Origin: Gonatopus flavifemur
Lineage: Eukaryota; Arthropoda; Insecta; Hymenoptera; Dryinidae
NCBI GenBank assembly: GCA_018340375.1
Contig: JAFFJZ010000004.1
Span: forward strand, 44,308,001 to 44,372,000
Length of the DNA stretch: 64,000 bases
Reading direction: 5' to 3'
Both the position numbers and the translations under genes were made by a program. Shown here piece by piece: positions 45,938-57,796 of this stretch (positions are counted from its first letter, which is position 1; every line of letters begins with the position of its first letter). The notes beneath the pieces were generated by a model. The model was not told the origin of the DNA and did no database searches. It worked only from the letters and a program-made list of their open reading frames with translations.

Positions 45938-46105
45938 CAGAGCTGCCAGATGGGCCCCGCCGTTGAGGAAGATAATACCCCCACTATCGTCTCATATATA
46001 TAAGTTACACACGTGTGTAAGTATATTTATGAGTATAGGTATTTTACATGATACGATAGTGGGGACACTATTCCCCTCAACGTTGGAGTTCATCTGGCAG
46101 CCCTG
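45938..46105. mobile_element. hAT MITE, CAGAGCTGCCAGATGGGC end
   Basis: The right end is CATCTGGCAGCCCTG. The arms share CCCCACTATCGT/ACGATAGTGGGG and CGTTGAGG/CCTCAACG. Flanks CTCGTCCG and CACGTCAG match at 6 of 8 bases. Same family as 46402-46552 and as an end near 31232. Confidence 0.7.
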
Positions 46106-46401
46106 CACGTCAGAGGGATTTTCAAATGAAGTACGAATACACCTTGAGAAAACTTGAGAGGATACTATCGTTGCCGACTGAATGACGTCTGTGAGAAAAG
46201 AATGATTAGCCGTGAAAATGATACTAGCGCCGGGACTCTAGCCATTGTGTATTGGTCAGTTGATTTGAAAAATACTAAATCAATTCGTACAAGCCAAGTT
46301 TTTAAATATTGTTACCTGTGAAGCTCTTGACTTGAAACATGAAAACTTGAAAATTTGTAAAATAATACTAAGTTCCCGAAAAATCTACTGATACCCCAGA
46401 C

Positions 46402-46552
46402 CAGAGATGTCAGATTGGCACTGCCACTGAACGGAGGTGTACTCCTACTATCATTCCATGTATATGTAGGTTTCGTGCGGAGGTGAGAGTATGTATATGA
46501 ACGATGGTAGGGGTACTATTCCCCCAATGGCAATGCCAATCTGGCAGCTCTG
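46402..46552. mobile_element. 151-bp hAT MITE with perfect 8-bp duplication
   Basis: Ends CAGAGATGTCAGATTGGCA and TGCCAATCTGGCAGCTCTG. CCCCAGAC is duplicated at 46394-46401 and 46553-46560. Confidence 0.85.
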
Positions 46553-46614
46553 CCCCAGACAGCAAAATGGTTCCTGATGTATTTATGAGGAACTCCTCAT
46601 GAGTTCTCAGTATT

Positions 46615-46800
46615 CCAAAAGTAGGGGAAGAAGGAGCAATGCCGGTCACTAGTATTATCTCGATGAGTATCGCATGTATCTGCACAAAAAGAAAGTTGCG
46701 GAGTGAAATGGATATCCTTTTCACCCCGCAACATCTTTTTTATGTAGATGCATGCGATTACTCCTTGACCGGCAATGCTCCTTCTTCCCCTATTCTTTGG
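46615..46800. mobile_element. 186-bp fold-back MITE, CCAAAAGTAGGGGAAG end
   Basis: The arms share GTAGGGGAAGAAGGAGCAAT, GCCGGTCA, ATCGCATG and GGATATCC as complements. No ORF beyond the shadow of the arms. Confidence 0.75.
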
Positions 46801-47752
46801 GAACCCAACCTACACTTTTATGTTATGTGGGACTACTAAGGAAATACTAGCGGTATGAATTCAGTGAATTCTTGTACCAAACCTCTCAAAAAAATTTGAA
46901 TTTGGCTCAAATATCCCATCGAATAACACTTGTACAGACACTAAAAGAGTGAATGATGGAGATGTATTTCGATTTCATTTGAAAATTTCCGCGCATCCCT
47001 TCAAGGAACAATCGAGTTGATTTCAGCCGGGTGGGTAGACCCACCGGTTATCTTCAGTCATTCATACTCTGAGAGAAATTTGTCTGTAAAAATCATTGAT
47101 TCCTGTTATTAAATGGAGGGTATACTTGACATGAGGTGATAAACTGATGGGAAACACCAATTATTTTTCATGACGTTATTTTACTGAAAAAAAAATGTTA
47201 CCGTCATCAGTGTTGAACATGATTGTTGTGATTACGAACCTTACTTCTTTCCCTTCAGCCACGAAACATTCTTGAATATCTGAATGAATTTCTTAATATG
47301 AAAAATCACTGGGTTTTCTCATCAATTTGTGATCTTATATCAGGTATCTCTCCCATAAGGGGAAAACCAGTAATTTTTAATTATGAATTTCTCCCAGTTT
47401 AACATTATAAAAAACTACGTTTCAATGATAACGTCACTTGATCCTGTCGTTTCAACTGGAATTCAAATATCCATATTCGATATAAAATTTGGGAAATTCA
47501 AATTATAAATCATTGATAATATATATCAAGATGAGTATCATTAATGACTTATTGTGCATTTTCCAAATTTCAAAAATATAACCATGAATTATTATGAAAG
47601 TACACATAAAATTGTAGAATTTTCATGATTAATTATTGAATATTGTTACAATTAATACAATGAATAAAATAACGCGAGGAAAGTTAATATCACAATGAAA
47701 ATGAAATTATTTTGATAAATTGCGGTTTTGATATAAAAACACTAGAGCCTCA

Positions 47753-49750
47753 ACAATTGCGTTTGGCACTGACCAAATTACCAGCTGTTGAAAATACCCT
47801 CTCAGATGGCGTCGAAGTTGCTGGTAATGCTGAATATTTTTTAGCCAACTTCGCTATATACAGGATACAGAGATTCATGGTCTTTCCACCAACTCAGAAG
47901 ATTCATATTGAAATTCTGACGAGTACAGTTGAGCTTCCGTTGTCCTTACATCCTCAGAAATCTCATCATTGGAACTTTGTTCGTTAAATAAATAATCTCA
48001 ATCAGTCTGCTTTAGTTCCGGCTCGTCAATCTCTCTGGTTATCTCCTCCACCAGTCTTGATAATTTTTCTTCTTTCATCAATCTCGCATCACACTCTTCT
48101 CCAGGTAAATTTCTGTATCTAGGATCTATGAAGGGAATTGGAAGGAGTAAAATAATGAATATGTCATATGAGGAATGGTGAGTGAATGTTTGATTGAAGT
48201 ATTGATATATTTTATGAAATCGCATGAATTTAGATTTACCTACAACTGTGGCCAGTTGAATTACGTTAACTCCATCTCCTTGACAGCTTATATTGAGAAA
48301 TCGTTCTTGTAATTTTGTAGTGACAATGGCCTTGAATTTTTTGGTGAATATACTATCGTTCTCTTTCGCCTTGACAAATTTTGACAGCATTTGATGAACT
48401 AAAGGGCGAACGATGGATATGGTCACTCCATTTCCTGCAGACATCACTCTCGTAGCGCAATCAAATGGTTTAAGTAGTGAATTCAATTCATCCACGTTGG
48501 TCCAGTCAATTGATGTTCATGTTTGCTCTAGAACTGCCCGATTCCTAGTGCAGACTGTTTTATCTTGGATGATAGCTGCAATACCTTTTTTTTGTTCGAA
48601 GAACCTGTTGATCATGTGGAATGTTGAGTTCCATCTTGTAGGACAGCTCTGGATCAATCTATGTTTTGGAAGTTCAAATTGTTCTTGATACTTCTCTAGC
48701 TTTGGAGTAGCTGCATTTGAATGTTCAAAGTGACTGATCAACTTCTCGATTTTACCAATTAGATCTGAGATGTTGTCTTCGGTTAATGCAGCATTGATGG
48801 CACATTGTGAAGTGTGTGTGAAACATGGAACACTTTCTCCTATTACATTGGACCCTCTGACAGCAGCAGTGATATTTCTTGCATTATCATGCACTACTCC
48901 CACTATTTTATTTGACAATCTCCAACGTTTCATCACATCTTCTAAATGTGCACGTAAATTTATCGCCGTATGTTTATTATCAAATTCCGACGTTCCGAGA
49001 GTGCATGATACCGGTTTCCAATTAGTGTCAAGTCCATGGGCGGTTACGGTGACGTAAGAAATCATAGTCATGGAAGACCATGCGTCTGTTGCAAGAACAA
49101 CATACGGCAAAGATTCTAGTATATCTTTCACTCTTTCTTTTGCTCACATTGTAGAACTTGACAATCCTATTCTTAGTTGCTTTCCTCCCAGGTGCGTTGT
49201 AACCAGGTATCGCTGTATTCAAGAAACCGAGGAATCCTTCATTCTCAACAAAAGATAGAGGTAGCATGTCTGTGGTTATCATTTTAGCGATTGCGTCATG
49301 CAGCATCTCATTCCGATTGGGTGTTGAACGAAAACGCAATGTACTTTTTTTTGTTTCACAAATTCGGATAGATTGATTTGTATTTTCAGAAGCGCTCAAT
49401 TCTTCTCTACTCGAACTAGCCGTTACTTCAAGAACATTCGGTTCTTTATCGAGTGATGCAGGACCATCGTCATCAGAATTATTCTCAAACGATTGCGTTG
49501 GATTCGAATCTTCAGATTCACAAGCCGCGGATTCGCTGATCGAAAGTTTAGCTCTGGATTGGAAATTGTATATTTTCCTGGTATTAATTGAGAATTCATG
49601 CAAGAATTTTCAAAGAATGAAAATGAATGAATCCTGAAATATTGAGAAAAATTTGAATTAAGCAAGATCCACATTTTGCTAAAATTATAAACCACTTACT
49701 TCTTATGCGGTACCTGGGAAGAATGTTCGATCAATTTATCCTCTCTTTCA
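47753..49750 (-). pseudogene. hAT transposase, several lesions
   Basis: Cut-and-paste transposase of the hAT (ZBED/hobo) group. Reading down the minus strand: an acidic, Ser-rich N-terminal part, AKMITTDMLPLSFVENEGF (hAT N-terminal motif), LATDAWSS (first catalytic Asp), HDNARNITAAV (second Asp region), CFTHTSQCAINAAL and CPTRWNSTFHMINR (the conserved C-x2-H and RW motifs), DPRYRNL, and the hATC dimerisation block LPATSTPSERVFSTAGN near 47800. Lesions: a frameshift near 49150, TGA at about 48517, TGA near 47998 and a frameshift near 47850. A probable intron (about 48130-48240) separates ATVVG from DPRYR. The BED finger is not clearly seen. Confidence 0.88.
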
Positions 49751-49770
49751 GAAATCTTGTGTTTCGTTTT

Positions 49771-49893
49771 TGTGAGTCCCCTCGCTTCCCACATGTGGGG
49801 TGCTTGATTATTGTGAGTCCCCTAGCCTCTTACGTATGGGGTGCTTGATTGTTGTGAGTCCCCTTGCCTCTCACGTGTGGAGTGCTTCATGGT
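49771..49893. repeat. 41-bp tandem repeat, three units
   Basis: Units start at 49771, 49812 and 49853 with TGTGAGTCCCCT, each followed by CACRTGTGGGGTGCTTGATT-like sequence. It lies between the hAT and Tc1-like pseudogenes. Confidence 0.85.
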
Positions 49894-50886
49894 GTTACAA
49901 TAATTGTTCCAAATCACTTCTCTCTACTTGGATACACAATCCCAGTCTCCGCCGAAAATTTGCAACAGTTTTCAATAACACTGGTCCAGGTATATTCGTA
50001 CAGATAGTGCGGATACGATCTATCATATCTTCCCTCGTTGTTGGTTGGGCTTCATTGTTGGGTGAACGTGGAGGCCACGCAACTGGCCTACCTCGGCCGA
50101 TTCAATGGTGATCAAAGTACTCTCTCACAATCGATGTGTCGTGGGGTGATGCCCCATCCAGTTGGATCCACATCCTCTGCCTTGTTTGTAGATCCACATC
50201 TCCAAGCAAGCCTGGTAAATGATCCGTCAGGAATTCTAGAAACATGAGACCGTTCAAAGTGCCGTTGAAAAAATCTGGACAGACTAGTCATTGACAATCC
50301 CGCACCACACATCTCCGCTCCAGCAATGTTGGTTGTCGATTGTTCGGTACCAATGTGGATTGACAGTCGACCAGTGATGAAAATTGTGTCTATTTGAATG
50401 CCCAGTGCTCTGGAAACACGCTTCATCAGAGAGCATCACATAGTCGAAGAACTGAGGATCGGGAACTAGCCTTGCCTGTGCCCATTTGCAGGATCTAATC
50501 CGAAGTCTCATATCGTTTAAGGTGAGAGCTTGGGTTAACTTAATGTGGTATGGTGGATACTTGACGTGCTTCAGGATTCTCAAAATGGTTGTCCGGGGTA
50601 TACAAGTCACTCGTGCCAATGATCTGCTACTAATATGAGGGTCCAAGTGAATCAATCCCAATATGGTAAGCGCACGGATATCATTCCGATCGTACTGCTG
50701 ATGTCTTCTATCGCGCATCAATACTCCTTGTCGAGCCCTCAATGCGAGTCAACGGATATTCGTGGGATTCACGATGCGGCGGTCAGGATACCGAGCCCTG
50801 TAAACTCTTGCGGCTTCGTTGTAATTAGTCTGACATTCGCCTAGCACAAGCAACATATCAACTATTTTAGAGGGTTGATAGTTCAT
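49886..50886 (-). pseudogene. Tc1-like transposase with DUF4817-type N-terminus
   Basis: Start at 50884-50886 (minus). The N-terminus KIVDMLLVLGECQTNYNEAA and RVYRARYPDRR fits the DUF4817 helix-turn-helix. A TGA at 50749 interrupts the frame, which continues with ISSRSLARVTCIPRTTILRI (second helix-turn-helix). The core has VMLSDEACFQ (first Asp) and, after a frameshift near 50280, MWIQLDGASPHDTS (second Asp). WPPRSPN is followed directly by a later segment (DMIDRIRTICTNIPG), so the stretch with the third catalytic acid appears deleted near 50050. Inactive. Confidence 0.85.
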
Positions 50887-51796
50887 TCCTTCGATTGAAT
50901 AATGGAATAAATAAACGAATTCAGGTAATTGAATACACAAGGGAAAATAATGATTGTGATGGCCTGAGTTCAGAACCAGTTTTTGAATGATCATATATTT
51001 TCGTGGACATCCACATAATAACCAACCGTAATAAACCAAGATTTGATGTTTCTGTTTGTTTATGCATTCTTCTTCGAAGATTTGAACTGATGATTTGATT
51101 TGATCGAAACTGATTCCGATAGAGATTGAAGTTAATTTCATTGAAGAAAAAAACGTGAACATAAACAAACGGGAACACCGAGTCTAAGATTATTATGAAA
51201 GGCAGTTATGTGTTCGGTTTATTACGATTCGCTATTGCATTTGAAATCCCTTGAGTTATTCCAGTTGATTCAGTCAGCGCTAAATGAGTATCGACCCTCA
51301 GGAATTGTTGGAGGGTCGCTTGGAACAATGAAAGTATTGACCATACCACGTCACGTTGATTGAGATGCGCATTCGAACAGACACAAATATCCTCCGAGCT
51401 TTCAGATAATTCACCGATGGGATGGAGGGGGGGTCATCACTAATCTTTGTCTCCTTGCTAGGATCATCATGCCCATCCACACAATCACTCCCTCGGTGGC
51501 TCCACACCGTACGCGTGGTCACCAATAAGTTCGATGGTCCATAACTCGCACCCCAACGGGCGGAAGGGGGTCCATGATCAGTGTTTAGGGTTTGAAACCA
51601 GCTTTCACATGCCATGGTGAAGAATAGGGGTCCAATTCAAATGACCCATCTTGACCTCTAAATGACCTGTGAGGGATTCTTCAAGGTCAGCATCATACTT
51701 CCCCCTTGGGACCCTGAACCTTTTATCTGGAACATTTTTTTCCATCTTCACTAGTTTCCGAGATATTTGTTATATCATTTAAAATGGTCCAACCTG
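50887..51796. other. 3' flank of the Tc1-like element, no gene recognised
   Basis: A minus frame at 51298-51615 has no family I know. The inverted terminus occupies the last 60 bp. Confidence 0.4.
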
Positions 51797-51961
51797 TATG
51801 ATAATGAAATCTACAGGCAGGATTGGACACTCAATATAAATTTCAGCATTTTACTTATGCCTAGGACTTGAAAAAGAATTTCAAAATCAATAACCTCTGA
51901 ATTTCGAAAATTTTTCATAATTTCATTTTCCAGTCTCTACAAATCATGAACCGATCCAAAT

Positions 51962-52184
51962 CAGGGGGCATAATCTCAAATGCAACATTCTCAAACGGAT
52001 TTCAGCGCTGCCGTACGGTAGTACAGTGAATTATTCGCCATAGATACAACGAACACAAACAATGAACAAATCACACCGATTTTCGAATTAGTGTTAGTGT
52101 ATAAATGTAAAATAGTTCACTGTACTACCGTATGGCAGCGCTGAAATCCGTTTGAAAATTTTCTATTCGAGATTATGCCCCCTG
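51962..52184. mobile_element. 223-bp hAT MITE with perfect 8-bp duplication
   Basis: CAGGGGGCATAATCTC and its complement form the ends. ATCCAAAT is duplicated at 51954-51961 and 52185-52192. The arms also share GGATTTCAGCGCTGCC and GTAGTACAGTGAA. Confidence 0.92.
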
Positions 52185-52192
52185 ATCCAAAT

Positions 52193-53194
52193 TCATATTT
52201 GGAGTATATTTTTAGGAATACATATAATTATTACCTATTTTGAATCCGTATTGATCATATAATTTATAAAAAGAGTTGGTACACACTTTCAGATGGTTTT
52301 TTGGATCTTCCAGTGCCCTCAAAGACATCTTGGAAATATCTTTCAGGCATATTGAATATATCTTTGAGAGGTTTTGAATAAGATGTTTCAAGAGGTTTTC
52401 AGATATCCTGAGCTGATCCAAATTGGTGGCGTAAGAAATCTCACACATTTCGAAAACATATCTACACGAAACATTCGAAAGATTTCCTTGGGTTCCAAAG
52501 CCATCTTGCATGTATCTGGGACATTTTTTTTCTATTGTGAAGTACTTGACAGCTGTACTACAATGTTAGAAATTTCTGAATGGACTTCCAATTACATGTA
52601 ATGAGAGCAAAAGGTATTCATTGCCCTGAAGAATTGATTGAAATTTCGATTACATTTTAATGAAATTTCAGTTATGAAAATATCAATGTATGATATAATA
52701 TAGCAAAAATCTAAAATCCAGTTGCATGTAAATGAATTCTCATTTCAATCACCAAGAGTTGGGAATTTCATTCACAAGTGTACATGAAAAATATATTAAA
52801 TTTGAAGATATTTCCAACAGTGTATATATTATGGAGTTCAAATCATACAAACGAGTCTCTCTAGTGACATGTTCTCCAATCCTTTTATCATTCCATCACA
52901 AAAGTAAAATGCAACGATACATTCGTGAAAATGATCGTAATATCCAACGCTTCAAATTGCAATACATTTATATTACTATATATTATTCTATGAGCCCTAA
53001 TGGATTGACTAGGGAAAAGATTAGGATAATTAGAAGACAAGTTGACGTTAGAACTTCTTTGGAATTCTTTTATTTCATGTGAATTCTCACAACAATCGAA
53101 TGGCGTGTTTAAGAATTATATATTGTTCACCATTAGGCATAATATATTTATAAAGAGGAATTGGGTCCAAAAGATTTTGTATTTCAATGCAAAT
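52193..53194. other. No gene; scattered AAGATATCT-like words
   Basis: 52300-52525 has GACATCTTGGAAATATCTTT-like series ending CATCTTGCATGTATCTGGGA, which could be the CCCAGATACATG end of a MITE. The open frames at 52732-53082 look incidental. Confidence 0.4.
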
Positions 53195-53704
53195 TCACTG
53201 ACCCTCATTCAAAACTTCCCAACCGATGATGTTTCCATTATCACCTATGCAGTGAAGCGGAGTACAAATGGAAAATATTTCCTCTTCCATAGTAAAGATG
53301 AATTTCAAGGTGGCAAACAATGGAGACGTTATGTCATCTTCCCCGATGACGACAACCCTATTCTTCTGACAACGTGTGCCTTCGAATTCAATTCGATTTG
53401 CGAATGTGCACATAGAATTCCATTTCAAATCTTTCGGTAGAGGATGTTGGAATTGTTGATAAACATCCGTGTCTCCTGAACAAAGTATATCACAAGAACC
53501 TAAAATTGTTCTTGGTAAAATATTCTCATTTATTAGGAACCTCCCTAACAGCACATCCACCGATTTCCATGTCGCATCTCCGTGGTCTCCACGTAGATGA
53601 ATGGTGGACGTGGATAGAACGTGGATGAACGGAGATTCCACGTGGAGGCAATGTAGAGGCAACGTAAAAAGGTCCGGTGTTGTACAGGCTACAACACATG
53701 CCAC
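53195..53704 (-). other. Unrecognised 169-codon minus frame
   Basis: The second half (PLPKDLKWNSMCTFANRIEF onward) has protein-like composition and faintly recalls C-terminal tails of Tnp2-like transposases, but I cannot assign it. The first half lies over a CCACGTGGA-repeat patch (53570-53650) and is probably not coding. AAGATATCTT clusters lie on its right side. Confidence 0.25.
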
Positions 53705-54452
53705 ATAGCATGCAGTTCTTGAAGATGTCTAAAAGAATACTCAACTGAGAGATCATCAAGAATGTTCTTGAAGATTTCTTAAAGATATCTTCCAGAAGTG
53801 TTGGGAAGACATCTTGTACAAGATTTCTAAAAGATGTATTGATTCAAGACATCTCCAAGACGGCCATGCAAGATATCTTGAAGAGATCTTTTAGAAGCGT
53901 TTGAAAGATATCTTCTTCGAAGACTTTAACAAGATATGTTTGGAAGGATAGATTGTCAGCAAGTTTAGGTTATGAATACCTGTTCATATGAATTGACATG
54001 AATGACACTTGGAATGTGCCTTTTATTATTGTTGAATTACACATGTGATGAATTCGTTCACAAATCGAAAGCTTGAAAAATCTATAAACATGCCAAGAGA
54101 TTCTGGATTCTGCAAAAATTATGATTTTGTAACCTTCTAACACCCGCGCTGGAATTAACGAATCTTCAAAACACAAATATTTTACAAACTAATGAACTTT
54201 TCACGCTCAATTTTATGTACAGCCTTTAAGTGAATTCAAATAAAAATTTTCATTCATACTCATTAATAAGTTATTCTTCAATAACGTTGGGATAAGAATA
54301 AATTAGGAAGAATCTGTGGTATCCACGACCAACTTATCTGACATTTGTTTATATAATAACAGTTTTTTCAGAAGATCACTTCTATTCTCAGAATGTACAT
54401 CACTAACACGATTCCACTGTGTTATATTGACAATCATGAGTATCAAAACCAA

Positions 54453-54526
54453 ACTGTCTCTATAGCTCAAGTCACTGAAGCGTAAGTACATCGTACGATG
54501 CGCGGGTTCGATTCCCGCAACCTCAA
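54453..54526 (+). repeat. tRNA-like pseudogene or SINE head
   Basis: TATAGCTCAAG gives an A-box-like start. GCGGG-TTCGATT-CCCGC (54502-54518) is a perfect T arm and B box. The acceptor strands (before TATAGC and after CCCGC) do not pair, so it is not a working tRNA. Confidence 0.55.
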
Positions 54527-54577
54527 AGGTTGAGATAAAGTAAACTTCATAGGAGTGCGAGAGCGACTAAGACAAAG

Positions 54578-54640
54578 ATGGGGGAGAGAGAGGAGGTGTG
54601 GGGGGGGGGGGGGTAAGAAGGAAGAAGAAGAGGTTAGAAT
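54578..54640 (+). repeat. Homopurine tract with a 14-G run
   Basis: An uninterrupted run of about fourteen G (54600-54613) sits within a nearly pure purine stretch ending GGAAGAAGAAGAGG. Prone to slippage and assembly error. Confidence 0.8.
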
Positions 54641-54945
54641 TTTCTTTCGTGAATAAATTCAAGCTTCTTCTAAGATACTTTTATGAATTTTGCAAGACAT
54701 CTTCAAGAAATCTTGAAGAACTCTTTTAGATTTCTTGATTTCTTCTTGAAGATATCTTAGAGAAGTCTCGGAGACATCTTTTAGAAATCTATTAATGTTG
54801 CATAAGACATCTTTTCGAATAAGAAAAGACATCTTTTAGAAAATTCTTCAAGACTTCTTGTACTTTTGGAAGATATCTTTTAGAATTCTAAAAGATATCT
54901 TCGTGTCTGTTTGGGATGTCAAGTTGATTCCCAGTAGCCACAGAT

Positions 54946-55559
54946 CAAGTGATATTTTTTCGGGACATATTCACATTAGATGATATTTTCAATGATCTAT
55001 GCTTGGATCAAAAACGCATTTGAAATTCTACCGTAGTGGATGAAAAATGGTGTTTAGGGTTAAGTGAGTCACCTGTGATTTCAAGATCTAATTTATGATG
55101 TTCTTGAACAAGTCGATTGGAAGAATATTCTGCAACAACTGGTAACACCTTCGCTTAAACAATATCCACAATTTGCCTCAAAAGAAGATATAGTTGCCAA
55201 AGGCGATCATCTACGTGAACCATATCAGTTATAAAAACACCAAATAATCTCACGAAACATCTCGAAATATTTCCAAAACATCAATCGCTATGTAGAATCA
55301 CCCATGCAGTCATCACCCTGATAGAAATAAATAATGGAGAGCATATTGAGCAACAAACAGCGGTTTATACATTAAACATGCTGAAAATATGTCATTCTCA
55401 TTCGCATACTTCAAGCATGATTACATGTTTGTATTGAACAACATAATCTGAAAATGATTTTTCTAAGATGATGAAAAATTATACGTTCAGGAGTATGGGT
55501 ATTCAGAGTTATTGAAGAAATATTCAGTGGTACATCGCATAACCTTCAAATCAGTATCA
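54946..55559. other. No gene seen
   Basis: AT-rich; no convincing ORF or repeat. Confidence 0.45.
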
Positions 55560-56782
55560 ACATTAGGCGTTTCCGATATTCTCCAAACGATCAATCAGTC
55601 TCTTGTAAACTACACAATGATCGGTGAATGGATTTCTCCGGCCAATAGTAACAACAACAGCCTCCCCGTGGGATGATTGCGGGTCTTCCAGGGGGATATT
55701 CTTGATACCTGTCCTTGATATCCTTTTTATCCATCCTTGGTAGTATCTGCTTCCTTTACGTGGTGGGGAGGATAAGTATCTCAGATTTGGGTCTCTTCTT
55801 CGGGTGGAGTAGACCACTCGAGAGGGAGAATACAAACTGAGAGGAACTAAATCATCCCAACGCGAGGAACATCGGCAAAAACGCAGGGAAAGCAAGGGGA
55901 AACTACCCTCCTTGACATCTTTTAATATTCCCGAGGAAATGAAATTTCTTTACAAGTCTAGAATTTTGAATTTTAATTTATTGAAAAAAAGCAACAACAA
56001 CAACATGATGGCGTTGTCTCGGGTAAGATATTCCGGAAGTAAGATGGCCTCCTGTTCGGATCTCCGGGTGGAGGCTGCTCGAGAGAGCCTCATCAAACAA
56101 GATAGAAAACCAAAGAAGATAGGGAAGAAAGAGAACATTCTTCGAGTCGGAGCGTGGAATGTTAGATCACTGAGACAAACAGGAAGATTAGAAAATTTGA
56201 AATTCGAAATGAAAAGGTTAGGTATCGATGTGATGGGAATTAGTGAAATGAGATGGCCGCAAGGAGGGGATTTCTGGAGTGGGGATTACAGACTTATTCA
56301 TACAGGATCAAAGAATGGTCAAGCAGGTGTGGGAATTATAATGCATGAAAGGGTAGGGAATCGGATAGAAAATTATTTGCAACATAGCGAACGCGTGATG
56401 ATGGTCAGAGTTAGAATAAAACCGGTGGACACTGTTATGGTTCAAGTATACATGCCCACATCTGCATACTCAGAGGAAGATATCGGAAAAACGTACGATG
56501 AAATAGACGAAGTGATAGAATATGTAAAAGGAGAAGGAAATTTCATCATCATAGGTGACTGGAATGCGGTAGTAGGGCAAGGAAAAGAGGGCAACATAAT
56601 AGGAGATTTTGCGTTAGGGGAAAAAGAAATGGAAGAGGACAACGTTTAATCGAATTTTGTGAAAGCTATAAAATGGTCATTACCAACACACTATTCAAGA
56701 ATCATCCAAGAAGAATCTGTACTTGGAAAATGCCAGGAGAAACAGCAAGACATCAAATTGATTACATATTAGTAAAACAAAG
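55560..56782 (+). pseudogene. LINE 5' region and endonuclease, cut by BEL insertion
   Basis: A GC-richer leader (55600-55910) precedes an open frame to 56649. From 56145 it shows an APE-type endonuclease: RVGAWNVRSLRQTGRLENL, GISEMRWPQGGDF (Glu active-site motif), GVGIIMHERV, VYMPTSAY and IIIGDWNAVVGQG. This domain nicks target DNA to prime reverse transcription. A frameshift at about 56645 moves the next segment (EFCESYKMVITNTLFKNHP, HQIDYILV) to another frame. It ends at 56782, where the BEL element starts, and resumes at 63786. Probably the same family as the RT fragments at 18279-18968 and 29548-29772. Confidence 0.85.
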
Positions 56783-57038
56783 TGTATTGTAATTATTTCT
56801 CCGGGCTCCCTGCTATTATATGTACACCCCTATCGTCTTCGATTGAAATCGTGTGACATCGTCTTTTTTCGTTAACTACTTCTTCTCGCCTTGCTTGTAA
56901 CGGCTCAGTGCTCTTTGAGAGTTTGTAACAAACACACGCGACTTAAATTATATGAACAATATAATAATTATTAAAACGAAAGTAGCGGAGTTTCATTCAA
57001 AGATTCCCATCCACCAAATGTTCGTGGAATATTCAACA
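56783..57038 (+). repeat. BEL 5' LTR
   Basis: Runs from TGTATTGTAATTATTTCTCC to ATATTCAACA, with TG...CA termini. Identical to 63525-63780. Confidence 0.95.
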
Positions 57039-57043
57039 AATAT

Positions 57044-57061
57044 TGGTCCTATCGATTCGGA
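57044..57061 (+). promoter_or_regulatory. Candidate primer-binding site
   Basis: TGGTCCTATCGATTCGG starts 5 bp after the 5' LTR, where the tRNA primer site belongs. The cognate tRNA was not identified. Confidence 0.5.
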
Positions 57062-57796
57062 TTGTTCAGTCGACGACGACATGTTCAAAAGACTCGTTCA
57101 AACAAACATTGAGCGTAGCAAAATCGTACAGTGCAAAGTGTCGGTTTTTCGCATCAGGTAACGATAACAACATCAAAAACAAGAATTTGTCGCGTGTGTA
57201 TCATTATCGACTCGTGGATTCGATCAAGAGCACTCAAAAGCTAAAGAAGGTGCATTCCGATCATCGTGCGCGGCCATTACAAGCGGCCATTGTTCAAGTA
57301 TTTTGACGCATCCAGCCAAATTGTGCATCATATTGTAATCGCATATCATCATTCTATGCGAGTCGACAATCGAGTCAACAGCAAGTACGATTCACGCAGA
57401 ATCGTAATCTGAATATTGGATTCGTGGAAAATCGAGAATTCGAGTGAGTTCCAGTTGGCGTCTTCTTTGAGCATCGTTCGTTTCAACCGAGTATTCACCT
57501 GCACCGGCGGATGGCGCTACGGTTCGAGTTACCATCACACAACAATTTGATCGATATCGACGTGGAGTTATAGCTCAGCTTGTTTACGCATGCGTTACTT
57601 GTGTGTTAGGTACGCTGTTCTGTCAAACAGAAAACGCACTATTCAAGGTTAGTTTCTTTAAGCGATGAATTGAAATGAGTTTTCTTTAAGCACATCAATA
57701 TCAATATTTTCTAGCGTTTCATTGACATTCAAGTTTTTATTTCCGATCATCGCATTGTTTGAGTTATATTTAAATCGTAATTCACTCGGTCGCACA
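57062..57796 (+). other. BEL untranslated leader
   Basis: About 735 bp between the primer site and the proposed start. Only short frames, no splice need apparent; likely carries packaging and translation signals. Confidence 0.5.

Larger units (their letters stand above)
45661..47752. other. hAT 3' region with three nested MITEs, no gene
   Basis: Besides the MITEs listed separately, this is AT-rich sequence with no coding frame that I recognise. Confidence 0.45.
45246..51796 (-). mobile_element. Tc1-like element (DUF4817 type) with nested hAT
   Basis: Ends CAGGGTGGACCATTTTTAAT and, from the right, CAGGTTGGACCATTTTAAAT stay alike for about 55 bp (shared AAATATCTNGGAAACTAGTG). TA lies at 45244-45245 and 51797-51798. 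The transposase pseudogene at 49886-50886 lies on the minus strand. Most of the 6.55 kb is a later hAT insertion plus MITEs. Confidence 0.75.
53705..54945. repeat. Two AAGATATCTT repeat clusters
   Basis: The perfect palindrome AAGATATCTT occurs near 53785, 53868, 53908, 54748, 54872 and 54890, within broader AAGACATCTTTTAGAAATCT-type repeats at 53705-53950 and 54665-54935. The pattern suggests subterminal arrays of one element of about 1.2 kb; its exact ends are not resolved. Confidence 0.55.

Noticed and set aside
54453..54526. Functional tRNA gene
   Set aside because: The acceptor strands do not pair and the D arm is poor, although the T arm is perfect.
57722..57796. BEL polyprotein start at 57722 with a hydrophobic leader
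   Set aside because: The first 25 codons look like chance translation of leader sequence; the ATG at 57797 has better context and gives the family-like N-terminus.
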